This document shows, in pieces, positions 60,344 to 64,000 of a DNA stretch of 64,000 nt (within the stretch, counting starts at the first letter, position 1; every line of letters begins with the position of its first letter). The stretch spans positions 1 through 64,000 of the forward strand of contig JBEIEP010000016.1 of assembly GCA_040382935.1 (NCBI GenBank), read 5' to 3'. The stretch is from JALQUL01 sp040382935. Lineage in GTDB: Bacteria; Pseudomonadota; Gammaproteobacteria; Burkholderiales; Burkholderiaceae_C. Position numbers and translations under genes: made by a program. The notes under the pieces are model-generated. The model had not been told where the DNA came from. It saw only the letters and a program-made list of their open reading frames with translations, and searched no databases.

Positions 60344-60853
60344 ATGACATCCCCTCTCTACGCCGCCTCTGCCTCTGTGTACCAACAAATGCTGGGGGCT
60401 TTGAGCAAGATTTTGGCGATGGCCCAGGTCCACGCCGCTGCCAAAAAGATTGATCCCAGTGTGCTGATTCAGGGGCGGCTTTACCCGGATATGTTGCCCC
60501 TGGCGCGGCAGGTTCAGATTGCCTGCGACCACGCCAAAGGGTCGTGCGCGCGCCTATCGGGTACCGAGGTACCCGCCTATGCCGATGACGAAACCACGTT
60601 TGAGCAATTGCAGGCGCGCATCGCCAAAACCTTGGCGTTTATTGCCACCATTGCAGCGGCGCAGTTTGAGGGGTCGGCCGAACGCGCCATTACCATCATG
60701 CCGGGCACCCAGTGGGAGCGCAGCTTTGCCGGTGCCGCGTATTTGCACCACTACGCCTTGCCTAATTTTTACTTTCACCTCACCACCGCCTACGCCATCT
60801 TGCGCCACAACGGGGTAGAGATTGGTAAAGGGCACTTTTTAGGGGCCAAATAA
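60344..60853 (+). CDS. DUF1993 family protein
   Basis: A 169-residue soluble protein of the DUF1993 family, helical-bundle proteins related in fold to DinB-type proteins. Conserved segments include LYPDMLPLARQVQIACDHAK and the C-terminal NFYFHLTTAYAILRHNGVEIGK. No function is established. The start at 60344 has GGAG seven bases upstream and is preferred over the ATG four codons earlier. It is divergent from kdpD and convergent with the DUF427 gene. Confidence 0.88.
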   Translation: MTSPLYAASASVYQQMLGALSKILAMAQVHAAAKKIDPSVLIQGRLYPDMLPLARQVQIACDHAKGSCARLSGTEVPAYADDETTFEQLQARIAKTLAFIATIAAAQFEGSAERAITIMPGTQWERSFAGAAYLHHYALPNFYFHLTTAYAILRHNGVEIGKGHFLGAK

Positions 60854-60877
60854 GCCACCGCCCTGCCGGGGTGCCGT

Positions 60878-61156
60878 CTACTTGACGGTGACGCCTCTCC
60901 AGAAGGCCACGTGTCCACGGATGGATTCGGCCTCTGGCTTGGGATCGGGATAAGACCATGCTGCGTCGGTGTTCATCTCGCCGTTCACCAACAACGAAAA
61001 ATACTGCGCCGTGCCCTTCCAGGGGCAGGTGGTTTTGTGGTTACTAAAGGTGATGTATTGCGGGTTGACCGACGCCATAGGGAAGTAATGGTTGCCCTCC
61101 ACCAGTACGGTGGCGTCGCTTTCTGCGATCACGGTGTTGGCCCAAATGGCTTTCAT
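60878..61156 (-). CDS. DUF427 family protein
   Basis: A 92-residue beta-rich protein of the DUF427 family. The motifs VIAESDATVLVEGNHYFP and TTCPWKGTAQYFSL, with the conserved CPWKG, are diagnostic. The family's biochemical role is not established. AAGGA precedes the start. It lies 33 bases downstream of glcF on the same strand, so it may share its transcript. Confidence 0.9.
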   Translation of the reverse strand: MKAIWANTVIAESDATVLVEGNHYFPMASVNPQYITFSNHKTTCPWKGTAQYFSLLVNGEMNTDAAWSYPDPKPEAESIRGHVAFWRGVTVK

Positions 61157-61189
61157 GGTGTGTCCTTGATTGAGTTGGGTGGATGAGGG

Positions 61190-62422
61190 CTAGGCGGGTG
61201 GATTGAGCGCACGGTCCAGCACTTCTATCCAGTGTTGCACAGGCTGATCGGTGCCGCTTTGCAAGTGCGAAATACAGCCCACGTTGGCCGAGATCACCAC
61301 CTCGTTGGGCTGTATGGCCAAGGCGTCCAGTTTGCGGTCGCGCAGTTGGTACGACAGAGTGGGGTTAAGCACCGAGTAAGTGCCCGCCGAGCCGCAGCAC
61401 AAGTGCGATTCTTGGCTGGCAAGGCGCATGGTAAATCCTAGCTTTGCCAAATGCGCCTCTACACCGCCCTGCAATTTTTGCCCGTGTTGCAGTGTGCAAG
61501 GCGGGTGAAACACCAAGGGCGTTTGGGTGGGCTGCGCAATCTGCCCGGCCAGCTTATCGACCAGATCGGGCAACAGTTCAGACAAGTCTTTGGTGAGGCT
61601 GCTCACCCGCGCCGCTTTGGTGGCGTAGGCCGGGTCGTCTTGCAAAATGTGGCCGTAATCCTTAACCGTGACACCGCAACCCGAGGCGTTCATCACAATG
61701 GCGCTAACGCCGCTCTCAATATGCGGCCACCACGCGTCAATGTTGGCCCGCATATGGGCTTTGCCGCCCTCTTGGTCATTCAGGTGGAATTTAACAGCAC
61801 CACAACAACCCGCCTTAGCGGCCACTACCGTTTGAATGCCTGCCCGGTCCAGCACGCGGGCGGTAGCGCTGTTGACGTTGGGCATCATGGCCGGTTGCAC
61901 ACAGCCTGCCAGCATCAACACCCGATGGGCGTGTTGAGTGGTGGGCCAGGCCCCTTGTGCTTGCCGCTTGGGCACTTTGTTGCGAAGTGCGGTAGGCAAC
62001 AAAGGGCGCACCATTTGGCCCAGCGCCATGGCCGGTTTGAACAGGGTGGACGTGAGGCCTTCTTTGAGTAGCCAGCGCACCGCACGTTCGGGGGCGGGCC
62101 GGGGCACTTGCTCGTCCACCAGTTGCCGACCTATGTCGATCAGATGGCCGTAATCCACCCCCGAGGGGCAGGTGGTTTCGCAGTTGCGACACGTCAGGCA
62201 ACGGTCCAGGTGCATTTGTGTGCTGCGGGTGGCCGGCTCTCCCTCTAACACCTGTTTGATTTGGTAGATGCGGCCACGTGGGCCGTCGAGTTCGTCGCCC
62301 AAGAGCTGATAGGTCGGGCAGGTGGCGGTACAAAAACCGCAATGCACACATTGGCGCAGTATCGCCTCGGCGGCCTGGCCTTGCTCAGTGTTTTGGTAGC
62401 GGGGGGCGAGTTGGGTTTGCAT
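61190..62422 (-). CDS. glcF: Glycolate oxidase iron-sulfur subunit
   Basis: A 410-residue protein carrying two ferredoxin-type cluster motifs near the N-terminus (CVHCGFCTATCPTY and CLTCRNCETTCPSG) and two CCG domains in the C-terminal part (GCVQPAMMPN...GCCGA; HPPCTLQHGQ...CCGSAG). It passes electrons from glycolate oxidation toward the respiratory chain with GlcD and GlcE. It lies 38 bases downstream of glcE. No glcD is present in the window. Confidence 0.95.
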   Translation of the reverse strand: MQTQLAPRYQNTEQGQAAEAILRQCVHCGFCTATCPTYQLLGDELDGPRGRIYQIKQVLEGEPATRSTQMHLDRCLTCRNCETTCPSGVDYGHLIDIGRQLVDEQVPRPAPERAVRWLLKEGLTSTLFKPAMALGQMVRPLLPTALRNKVPKRQAQGAWPTTQHAHRVLMLAGCVQPAMMPNVNSATARVLDRAGIQTVVAAKAGCCGAVKFHLNDQEGGKAHMRANIDAWWPHIESGVSAIVMNASGCGVTVKDYGHILQDDPAYATKAARVSSLTKDLSELLPDLVDKLAGQIAQPTQTPLVFHPPCTLQHGQKLQGGVEAHLAKLGFTMRLASQESHLCCGSAGTYSVLNPTLSYQLRDRKLDALAIQPNEVVISANVGCISHLQSGTDQPVQHWIEVLDRALNPPA

Positions 62423-62460
62423 GGGGTAGGTTATCTTAGAGGTCTGGCTGACTTAGCGAC

Positions 62461-63672
62461 TTAGGTCACGCAGCCCATGCGGCCGGTGTTCCACACGCCC
62501 GATGGATCGAGTTGTGCGAACAACTGGCGATGAATGCGCTCTAAGGTGGGCGACAAGGGGGTAAAGACAGGTGTGAGCACGGGTGCAGCCACTGAAGATG
62601 CAGAGGGCATTGGGTCTGCCGCTCCTCTGAACAAGGTGGCATGACCACCCGCCGCCTGGGCCATGGCCCGCAGTGAGGCTGCCGCCGATACCGGTGCCTT
62701 GACCCAACGCTGGGCACCGCCCCACTCCAGCAAAGCACTTGCCCCCAAGGGCAAAGGCGGGCAGGTGTCGGGCACGCTGATGCGCCACAGGGCTGTGTCT
62801 GTGGGCAAAGCAAAAAACGCATGAGTGTGTTCACGCAGACTTAGCCACAACGAGTTGGCGGTGCTGCCGTCTATGGCGTGTGCGCCCTCTTGTCCAAGGC
62901 GTTGCTGGGCAGAGGCCACCGCCGCCTGGGCACCCCGCAAGCGCACGAAAAGTTGGCCGCTAGGGCTTTGACTTGGGGCATGCCTACCGCTGGCCTGGTC
63001 CGCATCGCCTGCATCCGCCAACCAGGCACTGGCGTTAAGCGGCAAAGGCAAAGCCGACCACGCGTTCAAGCGCCGCAATGCCTCTGCCTGAGTGGCCTGC
63101 AACACCAAAGTCAAATCAGCCAAGGGCAAGGGCAATACCTTGAGCGAGACCTCCACAATCACCCCCAACTGGCCCATAGACCCCGCCAACAAACGGCTCA
63201 CGTCATAACCAGCCACGTTCTTCATGACCTGCCCACCAAACTGCAACAAGTCACCCTTGCCATCGAGTACGTGCACCCCCAGCACATAGTCGCGCACCGA
63301 GCCACTGCTAGAGCGCGCCGGGCCACTCAAGCCTGCCGCCACCATGCCGCCCACTGTGGCCGCATCACCAAAATGTGGGGGGTCAAACGGCAGGTACTGG
63401 CCTTTGTCCGCCAGCACCGATTGCAGTTGGGCCAGGGGCAGGTTGCCAGAGGCCGTTACCACCAATTCGGTGGGTTCGTGGTCGCATTTGAGCGGCAGAC
63501 TGGCGGTGCTCAGTACGCCGTCACCCGGCTGCCGTCTGGACCTGTCGCCATAAAAAGCCTTGGTGTTGCCACCCTGAATGTGCAGGGTCTGGCCATTGGC
63601 AGCGGCCAAGCGTATCTGCTCAGACAGCGCCGCCAAGGCCGGGGTAAGTGAAGAAGCATTCATAGCGGCCAT
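62461..63672 (-). CDS. glcE: Glycolate oxidase subunit GlcE
   Basis: A 403-residue FAD-binding protein of the PCMH type. The N-terminal HIQGGNTKAFYGD and the flavin-binding DPPHFGDAATVGGMVAAGLSG-like region (positions about 98-120), with GSVRDYVLGVHVLDGKG and MKNVAGYDVSRLLAGSMG, are typical of GlcE. It pairs with GlcD and GlcF to oxidise glycolate to glyoxylate, and gph in this window makes glycolate. Two ATG codons (63672, 63663) are possible starts. In relatives glcD usually precedes it; here an antidote gene does. Confidence 0.93.
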   Translation of the reverse strand: MAAMNASSLTPALAALSEQIRLAAANGQTLHIQGGNTKAFYGDRSRRQPGDGVLSTASLPLKCDHEPTELVVTASGNLPLAQLQSVLADKGQYLPFDPPHFGDAATVGGMVAAGLSGPARSSSGSVRDYVLGVHVLDGKGDLLQFGGQVMKNVAGYDVSRLLAGSMGQLGVIVEVSLKVLPLPLADLTLVLQATQAEALRRLNAWSALPLPLNASAWLADAGDADQASGRHAPSQSPSGQLFVRLRGAQAAVASAQQRLGQEGAHAIDGSTANSLWLSLREHTHAFFALPTDTALWRISVPDTCPPLPLGASALLEWGGAQRWVKAPVSAAASLRAMAQAAGGHATLFRGAADPMPSASSVAAPVLTPVFTPLSPTLERIHRQLFAQLDPSGVWNTGRMGCVT

Positions 63673-63732
63673 GGTAGCGCCAGATGGCCGGGGGCGGCCT
63701 GAAATTTTTGAACAGGTGGGGTGGGGGAATTT

Positions 63733-63999
63733 TCAAAGAGGTGGGTGGGTGGCTTGTGTCTGCGCTACCAACCGAATGCCAAGCGCATTGCAAACCCGAA
63801 AGATGGTGTCAAACCGAGGCTGAGAACTGGGGCGCAATGCCTTATAAAGTGCCTCGCGGGTGAGGCCGGATTTTTCTGACACCACACTCATCCCGCGCGC
63901 GCGCGCGACCACCCCAAGCGCATGGGTAAATTCATTCATATCGTTTTCGCCTAACACCAAGGTCAAATAGTTGGCAATGTCGTCTTCTGTCTTAAGCAT
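63733..63999 (-). CDS. Addiction-module antidote protein, HTH type (5' end possibly outside window)
   Basis: An 88-residue helix-turn-helix protein of the family of putative addiction-module antidotes paired with RelE/HigB-like toxins. Residues 28-80 carry the family core (ARARGMSVVSEKSGLTREAL, then PRFDTIFRVCNALGIRL). Family members usually have about ten more residues before the segment EDDIANYL, so the true start may lie beyond the window edge. The toxin gene, if present, would also lie outside. It is 60 bases upstream of glcE on the same strand. Confidence 0.82.
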   Translation of the reverse strand: MLKTEDDIANYLTLVLGENDMNEFTHALGVVARARGMSVVSEKSGLTREALYKALRPSSQPRFDTIFRVCNALGIRLVAQTQATHPPL

Positions 64000-64000
64000 T

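Noticed and set aside
1..64000. CRISPR array, prophage or tRNA genes
   Set aside because: No regularly spaced repeats, no integrase or phage structural genes, and no cloverleaf with a matching acceptor stem was noticed apart from the tRNA-like part of tmRNA.

Overview
The window is chromosomal DNA from a betaproteobacterium of the order Burkholderiales, most likely Comamonadaceae (Rhodoferax/Polaromonas-like). The evidence is the core gene order gyrA-serC-pheA-tyrA-aroA/cmk-rpsA-ihfB-lapA-lapB-hldA-hldD, a fused aroA-cmk gene, a heptose kinase without the nucleotidyltransferase half, a beta-type RNase P RNA, and the tmRNA tag ANDERFALAA. The assignment is inferred from gene content only.

Layout. 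1-11.6 kb: housekeeping and metabolic genes (serine hydrolase, lysS, EamA transporter with an NADP-dependent oxidoreductase, hotdog thioesterase, Tim44-like protein, DUF2062, TerC, NhaR-type regulator with a 2OG-Fe oxygenase, serine dehydratase-like enzyme) and copy 1 of a short MITE-like element. 11.6-14.2 kb: an accessory pocket with an unknown protein, an orphan Phd/YefM antitoxin with a TGTACA operator, a three-helix membrane protein and, on the minus strand, a complete RNase P RNA gene whose conserved P4 helix carries a compensatory double change. 14.2-31.7 kb: conserved core (RRM protein, crcB, comEA-like gene, hldD, hldA, lapB, lapA, ihfB, rpsA, aroA-cmk, tyrA, pheA, serC, gyrA; then ompA-like, ubiG, gph on the plus strand). 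31.8-32.5 kb: ssrA, its terminator and the 5' part of a group II intron starting just after the terminator U-tract.

32.6-55.8 kb is an O-antigen type locus read on the plus strand. It is preceded by an exact 12-base ops element (RfaH/NusG-paralogue recruitment site). It has three sugar modules: a CDP-6-deoxyhexose pathway with a NovU/TylC3-type C-methyltransferase (rfbF, rfbG, epimerase, methyltransferase, reductase); a UDP-L-FucNAc pathway (fnlA, fnlB, fnlC); and a probable UDP-D-QuiNAc pathway (WbpM-type dehydratase plus WbpV-type reductase) next to a small initiating sugar-phosphate transferase. Wzx, Wzy and glycosyltransferases supply assembly. The very AT-rich wzx/GT/wzy core lies between copies 2 and 3 of the MITE-like element in opposite orientations. 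An IS4-family element with a 9-bp target duplication sits before the WbpM-type gene, just after a decayed NeuD/PglD-like remnant.

55.9-64 kb: kup, kdpE and a short kdpD on the minus strand, with a 20-base motif (19/20 identical) ahead of both kdpD and kup that may be the KdpE site; DUF1993 and DUF427 genes; glcF and glcE without glcD; and an addiction-module antidote gene running off the window end. Many starts were moved inward from the longest reading frame where a Shine-Dalgarno sequence or family alignment decided it.
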